Part shown: piece after piece, positions 15,095 to 24,886 of the stretch | Numbering within the stretch: the first letter of the stretch is position 1 | Layout of the letters: each line of letters begins with the position of its first letter | Assembly (NCBI RefSeq): GCF_001039005.1 | Contig: NZ_LDWR01000041.1 | Span: 124,001 to 188,000, forward strand | Length of the DNA stretch: 64,000 nt | DNA from: Burkholderia cepacia | GTDB lineage: Bacteria; Pseudomonadota; Gammaproteobacteria; Burkholderiales; Burkholderiaceae | Reading direction: 5' to 3' | Notes under the pieces: generated by a model | The model's input: the letters and a program-made list of their open reading frames with translations, nothing else | The model's database searches: none | Told to the model about the DNA's origin: nothing | Translations under genes and position numbers: made by a program

Positions 15095-16018
15095 ATGCAG
15101 TCAACCATCGAACTCTGGCAACTGCGATACTTCATCGCCGCGGCCGAGGAGCTGAGCTTTCGGCGTGCGGCGGAGCGTCTGTTCATTACACAACCGCCGT
15201 TGACGAGGCAGATTCAGGCGCTCGAGGAACTCGTCGGTGCGAGACTGTTCGAACGCGGTCGTGGCGGCGTAAGACTGACCTCCGAAGGCACCTATCTACT
15301 GACCGAAGCCCGCCATCTTCTCGCGGTAGCCGACGCTACCTTCGAGCGAATCGGACAGCACATCGCGCTGGGCAAGCACGAGCTCAGGCTGGGTATCACC
15401 ACGGTGCTGGATCCCGCGTTGTTTGCGTGGATCGAACCGGCGCTCAAGAGGCGCGACCCGGCACTCCGGTTGATTCAAAAGCGGCAATACTCGCAGGATT
15501 CCACCCGCGACCTCCGTGGCGGGTTACTCGACGCCGCGCTGATCGGCTTGCCGTCCGCAACGGAAGGCCTTCGTGTCGAACGGCTGTTCGACGACCCGCT
15601 CGTAGCCGCACTGCCGGAAGGACATGCATTACGCAAACGCCGACGCATTTCCCTGCTGGAGCTGGCCGGCGACCCGCTGTTCTGGCCTCAACGACGGATC
15701 AATCCGAGCTATTACGATCACTTCGAGAGACTCTTCCGGACCCGCGGCTTCCATCCTCGGCGCATCGCGGAGCCGACCGACCACCACGTGCTCCTCAGCC
15801 TGATCGCCGAGGGTCAAGGCGTTGCGCTGATTCCGTCATCGCTGAAATCGATTGCGCGTGACGGTGTGATCTATCGTGAGCTGCGGGAGCAGACAGACTT
15901 GCGGATCGAAGTGGCGATCGCATACATGCCCGACGCGCACGATGCATCGCTGCAGCAACTGATCGATACGCTGCGATCGCACTATCGCATCGGCGTCGAT
16001 GCAAATTCGAATGTGTGA
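15095..16018 (+). CDS. LysR-family transcriptional regulator
   Basis: A 307-residue LysR-type regulator: the N-terminal winged helix-turn-helix (LRYFIAAAEELSFRRAAERL and TQPPLTRQIQALEE) is canonical and is followed by a linker helix and a two-lobed effector domain (LRLGITTVLDPALF, RINPSYYDHF, LIAEGQGVALIPSSL), most like regulators of aromatic-acid catabolism (CatR/BenM group). It diverges from the CMD-domain gene and probably controls it through the palindrome at 15050-15072. The inducer is unknown; an aromatic acid or lactone is a reasonable guess from the target. Confidence 0.9.
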   Translation: MQSTIELWQLRYFIAAAEELSFRRAAERLFITQPPLTRQIQALEELVGARLFERGRGGVRLTSEGTYLLTEARHLLAVADATFERIGQHIALGKHELRLGITTVLDPALFAWIEPALKRRDPALRLIQKRQYSQDSTRDLRGGLLDAALIGLPSATEGLRVERLFDDPLVAALPEGHALRKRRRISLLELAGDPLFWPQRRINPSYYDHFERLFRTRGFHPRRIAEPTDHHVLLSLIAEGQGVALIPSSLKSIARDGVIYRELREQTDLRIEVAIAYMPDAHDASLQQLIDTLRSHYRIGVDANSNV

Positions 16019-16114
16019 AGGTCGCGCCGCAACGGCGCTGACAAGCGCCCCCTTACGAAGACACGAACTCGAAATTCCAGAGGAAGCTGTGGAACAGGGC
16101 GCTCCGACGCCGCC

Positions 16115-18823
16115 TTACGCGTCGAGCGCCGGGCTCGCCCACTGGGCGATAAAGTCGACGATTCTCTCTTCGATGCGACTCTCGACAGTACGCAGACGCA
16201 GGATGGGAATGCCGCTTTTCGCCAGAATGCCGTTCTTCAGAGCGTCCCGCGCCGCCTGATCAGGCCGGTCGTGGTAGCCACCATCGACTTCGATCACCCC
16301 CAACGGGGTCTTACCCACTTTGAAATAGATCACGAAGTCGCAACTGGCACGCGCCATGAAGATTCGCTCGCGTTGAGTCAAATCCGGGTTGCTCGGTGAT
16401 GCGATTTGATCCAGCTTGACTTGGCCGTGATACATCAACGCCCGGCAGGACGGATCGGACAGTGCCTCGCGCAGCAGTTGAGCTGCGATCTGCTCGGATC
16501 TGTAGCGTGAATCCTCGGACCGCAAGCGGGCGTTCAAGCGCGCCAGGGACTGGTCATACTCGCGGTACAGCAGGTCAAAGGCCGATACCACGGAAGCACG
16601 CACGATCTGCTCGTCTTGCGCGTAATACGCCACATAGCGTATCAAGGCTGCGATATGACCGTTGCTGCCAGTGAACACATCATCGCCCGTCACCAGGGTG
16701 AAGCGGTGCTTGGCCCGCGACACCGCTACGTTGATCATGCGCGGGTCATCGACAAAATCCAGGCGTTTGCGCGCCTGGTTGTAGCTTTTCTTGTCCAGCA
16801 CGGTAGAAAAGACGATCTCGTCGCACTCCCGACCCTGGAACTTGTGAACGGTGTCTTTGACAAAAGACGCCGGCAGGCGCGAATCAGAGAGGTTGACCTG
16901 TGCGCGAAACGGCGCGATGAAACCACGGCCGTCGCCCTCCAGTCCGACCGGCTCGCCCTCTTCGTCGAGCAGCTTGAGCAGGGAGTCCAGCTCCCGCAGG
17001 TTCGTGTTCTGGCGGGTGTGGTTGCCCTTGGCGGTCACCACCAGACGCAGTGGCGCTTCGCCCTTGTCCTCGGTCATGGGCACCAGCAAGTTGTCGTAAA
17101 ACTGCTGATTGCAGAACTGAATGATCCTGGGATGGCAGCGGTAATGCTCCTTCAGCAGGGTTCTGGGCAATGCCTCCTTGAACACGCCGATGCACGAATC
17201 GAGCAAGCTGTAGCGCTCGCAATCGTAGGCGTCGGCGGGCGCCGGCAGGCCCAGCTTCACGGGAATATGCGCCAACTGGCGGTTGTCGCCCACCACGATC
17301 AGGTTCTTTGCGCAGCCAAGCGCCAGAATGCCCGGCACTATGTCCTGTAACGAAGCCTCGTCGATGATCACATAATCGAGGATCGCTCCCGGCGGGATCG
17401 AATTGACGATGGAATGCGTGCCACTGCCCAGGATCGGGAAACGCTGCACGAAATCATCGAACTGACTGCGGTAAGTCTTGGCATCGAAGCTATCTGAAAT
17501 CCGGGGCAACCTATGCAAGTGCTGCTTCAGATGACGCATCGACGCCGTCTTCAACTCCTCCAGCGAGGCGGTGAAATTCCCGCGTGCCAGCGATGCTCGG
17601 CACGCCTGCAGTTCAGCTTCCTTGTCTTGCAGCGCCTTGTCGTAGTAGTGCATTTGCAAGGCATGGAAAACAGACAGGCGCGCGTCCCCCTGGACGAAAG
17701 GCGCGGCACGGAAAATCCTGAAGTTGAACAGCAACTCGATGCGATCTTTGAGGCGGATGCGCTGCTCGCCGAGATGAGCAAGGTAGGCCATCAGGTCCAC
17801 GCTCTTGCGCGGCGACAGTCCGTACTTTTCCAGCGAGGCGGCAGCCTGCACTCCACTGTCTGCCTGCCACTGCTGCAGGTGGCGCCGCTCGACGATCAGC
17901 TCATCGAGTTCGACCTGCAGTTGCGCCGCCAGATTGTGATCGTGCAAGTGCTGCTTCAAACGGGCCAGCAGGACCTGAATCTCGTCTAGAGTCGGTGCGG
18001 GCTCCGGCTCGCTCGATGGCCAAGGCGGCAGGCCGGCGAAGAAATCCTTGCGGTTGCTCTGGTTGCCGAGTTTGGCGACCAGATGGCCGAGGCTGCATTT
18101 CTCCAGCTTCTCGTAGACGTTTTCGACGGCCGCATTGTTGTTGGATAGCACCGCCACCGTCTGCCCGCGCAGCAGAATATTGGCGATGATGTTGAGGATA
18201 GTTTGGGTCTTGCCGGTTCCCGGCGGACCTTCGATCACACTCACCTGCGCGCTGAAGGCTCGCTCGACCGCCGCAAGCTGGCTCTCGTTTACCCCGAATG
18301 GATAAATCAAGCCTTTGCCCGCTGCCAGCGCTCCGTTCCGTGCCGTGCAATAGGCATGCAAGGCAGTGTCTGCGCTGGCGGGCAGTTTTTCCAGTTGGCG
18401 GACCACATTGGCGGCGATCTCACGGTCACTATCCGACACCGCGCGATCCATCCGGGCATTCGCCACGGCCGCCAAATAGTGGAAGATCGGCGCCCCCTTC
18501 ATCGCCGTCGGCGCGATGAGGCCGATGCCGCCCATCTTATGGATATAGGGCTGATCAGAGCCTGGATGGAACACGACGGCATACCGCTCGCCATAGATTG
18601 TTGCCTTGACAACGGGCCTGACGATCACGCTGCCGGGCTTGGTCAGCAACATCTCTCCCAGTTCACGAACGGGGGAGATGCGGCAGTCACTGAGTGGATG
18701 TATGGCCCTCCCCTTTTTTAAGTAGGAGCACCTCAGTTGCAGGCCTTCGCTCTTATCACTCCAGATCGACCAGTTGGTGATCTCCGCGGTCTTGTCCTCG
18801 CCACCCACTTGGATAGAAACCAT
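16115..18823 (-). CDS. SF1 helicase with C-terminal DUF2726-like nuclease domain
   Basis: A 902-residue protein: a unique N-terminal domain (1-175), an SF1 helicase core with Walker A GPPGTGKT (199-206), Walker B VIIDEAS, motif IV-like FIAPFRAQVN, motif V HKFQGRECDEIVFS and motif VI NVAVSRAKHRF, and a C-terminal PD-(D/E)XK-like module (828-902) with D829 and E845-V-D847. A helical insertion interrupts the core between motifs I and II. UPF1/DNA2-like helicases joined to DUF2726 nucleases occur in accessory regions and some belong to defence systems. Codon choice is less GC-biased than in the flanking core genes. It sits next to the 3' end of guaA and is convergent with LysR. Confidence 0.85.
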   Translation of the reverse strand: MVSIQVGGEDKTAEITNWSIWSDKSEGLQLRCSYLKKGRAIHPLSDCRISPVRELGEMLLTKPGSVIVRPVVKATIYGERYAVVFHPGSDQPYIHKMGGIGLIAPTAMKGAPIFHYLAAVANARMDRAVSDSDREIAANVVRQLEKLPASADTALHAYCTARNGALAAGKGLIYPFGVNESQLAAVERAFSAQVSVIEGPPGTGKTQTILNIIANILLRGQTVAVLSNNNAAVENVYEKLEKCSLGHLVAKLGNQSNRKDFFAGLPPWPSSEPEPAPTLDEIQVLLARLKQHLHDHNLAAQLQVELDELIVERRHLQQWQADSGVQAAASLEKYGLSPRKSVDLMAYLAHLGEQRIRLKDRIELLFNFRIFRAAPFVQGDARLSVFHALQMHYYDKALQDKEAELQACRASLARGNFTASLEELKTASMRHLKQHLHRLPRISDSFDAKTYRSQFDDFVQRFPILGSGTHSIVNSIPPGAILDYVIIDEASLQDIVPGILALGCAKNLIVVGDNRQLAHIPVKLGLPAPADAYDCERYSLLDSCIGVFKEALPRTLLKEHYRCHPRIIQFCNQQFYDNLLVPMTEDKGEAPLRLVVTAKGNHTRQNTNLRELDSLLKLLDEEGEPVGLEGDGRGFIAPFRAQVNLSDSRLPASFVKDTVHKFQGRECDEIVFSTVLDKKSYNQARKRLDFVDDPRMINVAVSRAKHRFTLVTGDDVFTGSNGHIAALIRYVAYYAQDEQIVRASVVSAFDLLYREYDQSLARLNARLRSEDSRYRSEQIAAQLLREALSDPSCRALMYHGQVKLDQIASPSNPDLTQRERIFMARASCDFVIYFKVGKTPLGVIEVDGGYHDRPDQAARDALKNGILAKSGIPILRLRTVESRIEERIVDFIAQWASPALDA

Positions 18824-18997
18824 ACACCCCTTATTCGTTCGTGAACGGCATCCGAATTCGTCCTCTCGCCGACTATCAAATGCCGTTATTTCTCAATGGG
18901 GGAATCATCTTGCCATCATTTTCTGCATCCCAGGCGTTGCAAAAGTTGCATCGGCCGGATTTCTAGCGGCGACAAGCATTCAGTCATGCCGCCTGAA

Positions 18998-19026
18998 AAA
19001 GAAAAAGCCCGCATTTACGCGGGCTT
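18998..19026 (-). terminator. Intrinsic terminator downstream of guaA
   Basis: AGCCCGC (19006-19012) pairs with GCGGGCT (19019-19025) around a six-base loop; read on the minus strand the hairpin is followed by TTTTTCTTTTT. It lies about 55 bases after the guaA stop and should end the guaA transcript. Confidence 0.85.
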
Positions 19027-19080
19027 ATATATCGTCTGTTGCTCTTTAGACGTGAGACGACACCAGTCTCAACTCACTAC

Positions 19081-20700
19081 TCACTCCCACTCGATCGTCG
19101 CCGGCGGCTTCCCCGAGATGTCGTACACGACCCGGTTGATCCCGCGCACCTCGTTGATGATCCGGTTCGACGCGCGGCCAAGCAGCGCGTACGGCAGGTG
19201 CGCCCAGTGTGCGGTCATGAAGTCGGTCGTCTGCACCGCGCGCAGCGACGTCACGTAGTCGTACGTGCGGCCATCGCCCATCACGCCGACCGACTTCACC
19301 GGCAGGAACACCGCGAACGCCTGGCTCGTCAGGTCGTACCAGCTCTTGCCGACATCGGCGTCGCCGCACAGGCCGGCAGCCGCATCCTGCGCGGTCGCGG
19401 TCGTGTTGCGCAGCTCTTCGATGAAGATCGCGTCCGCGCGGCGCAGCAGGTCTGCAAACTCGCGCTTCACTTCGCCGAGGATCCGCACGCCGAGGCCCGG
19501 GCCCGGGAACGGATGGCGATACACCATCTCCGGCGGCAGGCCGAGCGCCACGCCCAGTTCGCGCACTTCGTCCTTGAACAGGTCGCGCAGCGGCTCGAGC
19601 AGCTTCAGGCCGAGCGTTTCCGGCAGGCCGCCGACGTTGTGGTGACTCTTGATCGTCGTCGCCTTCTTCGTCTTCGTGCCACCCGATTCGACCACGTCCG
19701 GATAGATCGTGCCCTGCGCGAGCCACTTCGCCTTCGACAGTTTCTTCGCCTCGGCCTGGAACACCTCGACGAACTCGCGGCCGATGATCTTGCGCTTCGC
19801 TTCCGGATCGGTCACGCCGGCCAGGTGGCCGAGGAACTGGTCAGCCGCGTCGACGTGCACGACCTTCGCATGCAGACGGCCCTCGAACATGTCGAGCACC
19901 ATCTTGCCTTCGTTCAGGCGCAGCAGGCCGTGGTCGACGAACACGCAGGTCAACTGGTCGCCGATCGCGCGATGGATCAGCGCGGCCGCGACGCTCGAAT
20001 CGACGCCGCCGGACAGGCCGAGAATCACCTCCTCGTCGCCCACCTGCTCGCGAATCTTCGCGACTGCTTCCTCGATGTGGTCACGCATGACCCAGTCGGG
20101 CTTCGCGCCGGCGATCTGCAGCACGAAGCGCTCGATGATCTGGCGGCCCTTCACCGTGTGCGTGACTTCCGGGTGGAACTGCACCGCGTAGTAGCCGCGC
20201 GCTTCGTCGGCCATGCCGGCGATCGGGCAGCTCGGCGTCGACGCCATCAGCTGGAAGCCCGACGGCAGCTCGGCAACCTTGTCGCCATGGCTCATCCAGA
20301 CCTTCAGCATCCCGTGGCCTTCAGCCGTCGTGAAATCCTCGATGCCGTCGAGCAGGCGCGTATGGCCGTGCGCGCGCATTTCCGCATAGCCGAATTCGCG
20401 ATGGTCGCTCCACTCGACCTTGCCGCCGAGCTGCACGGCCATCGTCTGCATGCCGTAGCAGATGCCGAGCACCGGCACGCCGAGATCCCAGACGGCCTGC
20501 GGCGCGCGCAGTTGATGGTCTTCGTACGTGCTCGCGTGGCTGCCGGACAGGATCACCGCCTTCGGCGCGAACTCGCGGACGAAGTCGTCGGACACATCGT
20601 TCGGATGGATTTCGCAGTAGACGTGTGCTTCACGCACGCGCCGCGCAATCAGTTGGGTGACTTGCGAACCGAAGTCGAGAATCAAGATTTTGTCGTGCAT
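19081..20700 (-). CDS. guaA: GMP synthase (glutamine-hydrolysing)
   Basis: Converts XMP to GMP with ATP and glutamine, the last step of guanine nucleotide synthesis. The 539-residue protein has the class I amidotransferase domain first (nucleophile C81 in GICYGMQ), then the ATP-pyrophosphatase domain (LGLSGGVDSS) and the dimerisation domain ending in the conserved PPATIEWE. The C-terminus is intact, so if anything integrated at this gene's 3' end it restored the reading frame. It lies downstream of guaB with one small membrane-protein gene between, all on the minus strand. Confidence 0.98.
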   Translation of the reverse strand: MHDKILILDFGSQVTQLIARRVREAHVYCEIHPNDVSDDFVREFAPKAVILSGSHASTYEDHQLRAPQAVWDLGVPVLGICYGMQTMAVQLGGKVEWSDHREFGYAEMRAHGHTRLLDGIEDFTTAEGHGMLKVWMSHGDKVAELPSGFQLMASTPSCPIAGMADEARGYYAVQFHPEVTHTVKGRQIIERFVLQIAGAKPDWVMRDHIEEAVAKIREQVGDEEVILGLSGGVDSSVAAALIHRAIGDQLTCVFVDHGLLRLNEGKMVLDMFEGRLHAKVVHVDAADQFLGHLAGVTDPEAKRKIIGREFVEVFQAEAKKLSKAKWLAQGTIYPDVVESGGTKTKKATTIKSHHNVGGLPETLGLKLLEPLRDLFKDEVRELGVALGLPPEMVYRHPFPGPGLGVRILGEVKREFADLLRRADAIFIEELRNTTATAQDAAAGLCGDADVGKSWYDLTSQAFAVFLPVKSVGVMGDGRTYDYVTSLRAVQTTDFMTAHWAHLPYALLGRASNRIINEVRGINRVVYDISGKPPATIEWE

Positions 20701-20807
20701 GGCTGCGGACGGGATGAAGAGAATAAGAAAAGCAGCGCATCGAGCGCTGCGTCAATAGCATGGACAGCGGCGTCGGGCGGCAGGCGGCACGCGCGACGCA
20801 TGGCCGA

Positions 20808-21413
20808 TCAGTCCTGCATCGGCGGGCGTTCGTCGATTGCGACGGTGCCCGAGCCTGACGATGGACTGGATGCGGCCGATGACGATGCAGCGGATGCCGC
20901 GGGACGGCTGACGACGGGTTCGACACGCTGCGGCGCGGACGAGGACGCCGGCGCCACCGTCGGTTCAACCGGACGCTGCGCCGGCGCGCGCGCCTCGAGC
21001 GCCTGCGCTTTCTCGCGCCGGCGCACGGCCGATGCGAGCCGCACGCCGCCGAGGCCGAGCACGATCAGCGCGACACCGGCCACGGCCGACAGCACCCTGC
21101 CGGCCGCCGCGAGCGCGGGACCGCTGCCGGTGCCGATCGACCAGACGATCGTGAGTACACCGGTCAGCCAGTACACGTGGCCGACCGAGCGCGCGACGGG
21201 CGCCGTGAGGTCGCCGTTGAACGCCGCATGAAACGCGAGCCACGCGAGCCCGAGCAACGCGATGCCGAACGCCTGGCCGAGCATCGCCGGCTGGATGTTC
21301 GCAAGCTGCAGCGCGTTGAACAGCGACTGCCAGGGCGTCAGCACGAACAGCACGCCGAACGCCAGCAGCAATACGGCATCGATGATCAACACGGCTCGCA
21401 GCAGCGGTTTCAT
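20808..21413 (-). CDS. Small integral membrane protein with Ala/Ser/Pro-rich tail
   Basis: The 201-residue protein has four predicted membrane helices in its first 130 residues (starting LLRAVLIIDAVLLLAFGVLF, then around GQAFGIALLGLAWLAF, VYWLTGVLTIVWSIG and VAGVALIVLGLGG), a short basic RRREK stop-transfer segment, and a low-complexity Pro/Ala/Ser tail likely to be disordered and cytoplasmic. I do not recognise a functional family. It starts six bases after the guaB stop and precedes guaA, so it belongs to the guanine-nucleotide operon by position, although nothing in it suggests a direct role in that pathway. Confidence 0.75.
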   Translation of the reverse strand: MKPLLRAVLIIDAVLLLAFGVLFVLTPWQSLFNALQLANIQPAMLGQAFGIALLGLAWLAFHAAFNGDLTAPVARSVGHVYWLTGVLTIVWSIGTGSGPALAAAGRVLSAVAGVALIVLGLGGVRLASAVRRREKAQALEARAPAQRPVEPTVAPASSSAPQRVEPVVSRPAASAASSSAASSPSSGSGTVAIDERPPMQD

Positions 21414-21419
21414 CGGCGA

Positions 21420-22880
21420 TCAGTCCACGTGGTAGTTCGGCGCTTCCTTCGTGATCTGCACGTCGTGCACGTGCGACTCGCGCATGCCCGCCGCGGTGAT
21501 CTGGACGAATTCGGCCTTGTCGTGCAGCTCGTCGATCGAACGGCAACCGCAGTAGCCCATGCTGGCGCGCACACCGCCGACCAGCTGGAACAGGATCGCG
21601 TTGACCGAGCCCTTGTAGGCGACGCGGCCTTCGATGCCTTCCGGCACGAGCTTGTCGATGTTCGCCGAGTTGTCCTGGAAGTAGCGGTCCGCCGCGCCGT
21701 CCTTCATCGCACCGACCGAACCCATGCCGCGGTACGACTTGTACTGGCGGCCCTGGTACAGGAACACGTCGCCCGGCGCCTCTTCGGTGCCCGCGAACAT
21801 GCTGCCCATCATCACGGCGTTCGCGCCGGCCGCGAGGGCCTTCGACACGTCGCCCGAGAAGCGCACGCCGCCGTCGGCGATGCACGGCACGCCCGTGCCC
21901 TTCAGGGCGTCCGCGACGTTCGCGATCGCGCTGATCTGCGGCACGCCGACACCCGCGACGATCCGCGTCGTGCAGATCGAGCCCGGGCCGATACCGACCT
22001 TGACCGCGTCCGCACCGTATTCGACGAGCGCCTTCGCGGCGGCGGCCGTCGCGATGTTGCCGCCGATCACTTCGACGTGCGGGAAGTTCTGCTTGACCCA
22101 GCGGACGCGCTCGAGCACGCCCTTGCTGTGGCCGTGCGCGGTATCGACGACGATCACGTCGACGCCGGCCTGCACGAGCAGTTCGACGCGCTCTTCGTTG
22201 TCGGCACCGACGCCGACCGCCGCGCCTGCGCGCAGCTTGCCGTGTTCGTCCTTGCACGCGTCCGGGTGCTCGGTCTGCTTCGTGATGTCCTTGACAGTCA
22301 TCAGGCCGCGCAGTTCAAACGCGTCGTTGACGACCAGCACGCGCTCGAGGCGGTGGCTGTGCATCAACGCCTTCGCTTCGGCGAGCGGCGTGCCTTCCTT
22401 GACCGTGACGAGACGCTCGCGCGGCGTCATGATCGACTTGACCGGCTCATCGAGGCGCGTTTCGAAACGCAGGTCGCGGTTCGTGACGATGCCGACGAGC
22501 TGCGGGCCTTCGACGACCGGGAAACCCGAGATGCCATGCTGGCGCGACAGTGCGATCACATCGCGCACCTTCATTTGCGGCGGCACCGTGATCGGATCGC
22601 GGACGACGCCCGATTCGAAACGCTTGACCTTCGCGACCTCGCGGGCCTGTTCGGCCGGCGTGAGGTTCTTGTGGACGATACCGACACCACCCTGCTGCGC
22701 CATCGCGATCGCGAGGCGACCTTCGGTGACCGTATCCATGGCGGCGGACACGAGCGGCATGTTCAGGGAGATGTTGCGGGTCAGCTTGGTCTTGAGGCTG
22801 GTGTCGCGCGGCAGAACGTCGGAGAAGGCGGGAACGAGGAGCACGTCATCGAAAGTGAGTGCTTTTTGGATCAGACGCAT
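21420..22880 (-). CDS. guaB: IMP dehydrogenase
   Basis: Oxidises IMP to XMP with NAD+, the committed step to GMP. The 486-residue protein is full length: a TIM-barrel with the catalytic loop GPGSICTTR (C303), two CBS domains inserted at about residues 95-200 (SRQHGISGFPVVEG, SHRLERVLVVND), and the flap RYFQDN near 390-400. A good sigma-70 promoter (22,907-22,937) and an AGGA ribosome binding site lie upstream, and guaA follows two genes later. Confidence 0.98.
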   Translation of the reverse strand: MRLIQKALTFDDVLLVPAFSDVLPRDTSLKTKLTRNISLNMPLVSAAMDTVTEGRLAIAMAQQGGVGIVHKNLTPAEQAREVAKVKRFESGVVRDPITVPPQMKVRDVIALSRQHGISGFPVVEGPQLVGIVTNRDLRFETRLDEPVKSIMTPRERLVTVKEGTPLAEAKALMHSHRLERVLVVNDAFELRGLMTVKDITKQTEHPDACKDEHGKLRAGAAVGVGADNEERVELLVQAGVDVIVVDTAHGHSKGVLERVRWVKQNFPHVEVIGGNIATAAAAKALVEYGADAVKVGIGPGSICTTRIVAGVGVPQISAIANVADALKGTGVPCIADGGVRFSGDVSKALAAGANAVMMGSMFAGTEEAPGDVFLYQGRQYKSYRGMGSVGAMKDGAADRYFQDNSANIDKLVPEGIEGRVAYKGSVNAILFQLVGGVRASMGYCGCRSIDELHDKAEFVQITAAGMRESHVHDVQITKEAPNYHVD

Positions 22881-22906
22881 GGCAAATCCTATGGGCGCAA
22901 AAGCGA

Positions 22907-22937
22907 ATTATACGCGAAGCGCTGCGAATTTTCACAA
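22907..22937 (-). promoter_or_regulatory. Promoter of guaB
   Basis: The minus strand carries a perfect -10 TATAAT (22907-22912). Upstream TTGTGA (22932-22937) is 19 bases away, or GTGAAA at 17 bases. The ATG at 22880 follows with AGGATTTGCC in front, leaving a leader of about 20 bases. Confidence 0.7.
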
Positions 22938-23170
22938 CACGAACAACGGCTTAGCCGTTTCCAGACGTTCGGGGGCCGAATCGTTCGGATCGCCGTTCGG
23001 TTCGTTTTCGATCGCCTTTCGTTTCACCGCCGCATCGAGCCATTCGCGCAAGCGGCCGCGCCGCGGCACGCGCGGCTGTCGCGGCCGGGCCACGCCGTGG
23101 TGACGGCCGCCGGCGCACGCGGGCCGGCAACGCGCCGCGTCGGCCCGCCATGCGGCTCGCTTCCCCGGTC

Positions 23171-23977
23171 TTACAGCAGCCCGGCGGCGCGCGCGATCAT
23201 CGCGATACCGCCCCCGATCGCGACGCCGCCGACGATCCGCGCCACACGCGCGCCGGCCGGCGCGAGGCGCTCGGCGGCGATCGCGACCGTCACGGCGGCC
23301 ATCACGCGCAGATCCATCACGCCGGCCGCCAGCGCGACCGCCATCAGGTTCCCGCAACAGGCGCTGCAACGCATGGCCGCTCGCACGCCGTGCCGCCATG
23401 CGGCGCCCGTATCGACGCGTGGCACGCACGCGTGCGGCGCCGCGTGCCGACAGCAAGCAAGCCGCCGTGCCTTCCACGCCGAGAACTGCAGCACGCCCGC
23501 GCCGGACACGACCGCGCCGGCCGCGAACGGCATCATGCGGGCCAGTGCCGGCAGCCGCGCCGCAGCAGTCGTCAGCGCGCCGCCGGCCGGAAATGCAAGC
23601 GCGCCGAACGCCATCCATACCGAGAAATACCCGGCGCCCGCGACGACGACGAGCCAGGTCGAGCGCGTCGCGGCCAGCGGACCGACGTGCTGCCGGTACT
23701 GCCAGAGCGTCGGCGCAAGCACGGGCAGCATCATCGTCACCGTCATCGCGCCCCACATGCCGGCGAATGCCGCAAACGCGCGGCCGGCGTCCCATCCGCA
23801 CGGCCGCAGCCATGTCGCCGAGATCATCCAGCCGCCGGGCATCGGCTCGCCGCCCATCGCGGCCATCGACGCGTGCTGCGCCAGCGTCGCCGTCGCGGCA
23901 ACGGCGAACACGGCCACGAGCGCCACCGCGAATATCCGCGAAGCGGGGCCCGTATCACCGGCTGCCGGCTGTGTCAT
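23171..23977 (-). CDS. DUF2182 integral membrane protein
   Basis: A 268-residue membrane protein of the DUF2182 group, with about six hydrophobic helices. Family marks include FAAFAGMWGAMTVTMMLPVL in the second or third helix, the QFSAWKARRLACC segment, and RCSACCGNLMAVAL near residue 200. The cysteine and methionine content around the membrane faces suggests metal binding, which has been proposed for the family but not shown. It follows a 290-base gap after guaB and lies 31 bases before the stop of the DUF899 gene, so the two may be co-transcribed. Confidence 0.8.
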   Translation of the reverse strand: MTQPAAGDTGPASRIFAVALVAVFAVAATATLAQHASMAAMGGEPMPGGWMISATWLRPCGWDAGRAFAAFAGMWGAMTVTMMLPVLAPTLWQYRQHVGPLAATRSTWLVVVAGAGYFSVWMAFGALAFPAGGALTTAAARLPALARMMPFAAGAVVSGAGVLQFSAWKARRLACCRHAAPHACVPRVDTGAAWRHGVRAAMRCSACCGNLMAVALAAGVMDLRVMAAVTVAIAAERLAPAGARVARIVGGVAIGGGIAMIARAAGLL

Positions 23978-24007
23978 CGCGCGCTCCCGTCCGTCGCCCG
24001 CACGCGC

Positions 24008-24772
24008 TCAGCCGCGCGCGTACTCGTCATGACGGCGCCACCAGGCGCCCGCCTCGTTGCGCCCGAGCGGCGCGCGGTCGAGCCACTGGTACATTCCCCA
24101 CAACCCGTCGAGCCCGCGCGCATAGGTCGAGTACGTGTGATAGACGACGCCATCCTCGCGCACGAACGCGCTCATCCCCGGCCGGTCGAGCGAATACGTG
24201 GCCGCGTCGGTGCCGCAGGTCGCCGCGAACTGCGCGACCACCGGCGGTGGCGGATCCATGTCCATCGCATGGCCCGACCGCGCGTAGTTGTATTCGACGT
24301 CGCCCGTGCGCTGCTGCGTTTCGGTGAACGACACGTTGAAGTCGAAGTTGAAATCGCTGCCGACCGACGACGCCCACGGAAAGGTCCAGCCCATCCGCTG
24401 CCGGTAGGCGAGCAGCTTGGCGAGCGGTGCGCGCGACACGGCCGCAAGCGTCACGTCGTGGTTCGCCAGGTGCACGGCAAAGCCGGCGAAACCGTCGGCA
24501 AGCGCCGAGCACGACGGGCAGCCGGCCTTGTAGTCGGGGCCGAACATGAAGTGATAGACGAGCAGTTGCGAACGGCCGCGAAACAGGTCGTCGAGCGTCG
24601 CCTGTCCGTCTTCGGTGTCGAACCGGTAAGTCTTGTCGACGCGCACCCATGGCAGTGCCCGGCGCCGCCGCGCGAGTTCGTCGCTTTGCCGCGTCAACGC
24701 CTTTTCCGCGTCGAGCAGCGCCCTGCGCTCGGCCAGCCATTCGTTGCGTGTTCCGGTGAGATGGGTCGTCAT
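24008..24772 (-). CDS. DUF899 thioredoxin-like protein
   Basis: The 254-residue protein has a thioredoxin fold with a CPSC motif (C85/C88 in YKAGCPSCSA) preceded by the YHFMFGPD strand, and the C-terminal WGMYQWLDRAPLGRNE segment typical of DUF899. The ATG at 24772 is chosen because it starts directly at the N-terminal helix (RNEWLAERRALLDAEK); an upstream in-frame ATG at 25,012 overlaps the divergent regulator gene. Function unknown; a dithiol oxidoreductase is plausible. It diverges from the HTH protein at 24,887. Confidence 0.85.
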   Translation of the reverse strand: MTTHLTGTRNEWLAERRALLDAEKALTRQSDELARRRRALPWVRVDKTYRFDTEDGQATLDDLFRGRSQLLVYHFMFGPDYKAGCPSCSALADGFAGFAVHLANHDVTLAAVSRAPLAKLLAYRQRMGWTFPWASSVGSDFNFDFNVSFTETQQRTGDVEYNYARSGHAMDMDPPPPVVAQFAATCGTDAATYSLDRPGMSAFVREDGVVYHTYSTYARGLDGLWGMYQWLDRAPLGRNEAGAWWRRHDEYARG

Positions 24773-24886
24773 TGCGGGTGCCTCCTTCCGTTGGGTATCC
24801 GGGCACGGCGTACGGGGCCGTGTGCGTGGTGCTAGATTAGTGCCGGGCATCGGACCGGAGGGAGTGACAAGTGTGTCGGGATTCGA

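Noticed and set aside
18824..19083. Looked for an attachment-site duplication of the guaA 3' end and for an integrase
   Set aside because: No repeat of the guaA terminal bases and no integrase gene were found in the window; an island boundary here remains an inference.
19039..24032. Very long plus-strand frames over guaA, guaB and DUF2182
   Set aside because: They are antisense to confidently identified full-length genes and are Arg/His/Ala-rich, as expected for shadow frames at high GC.
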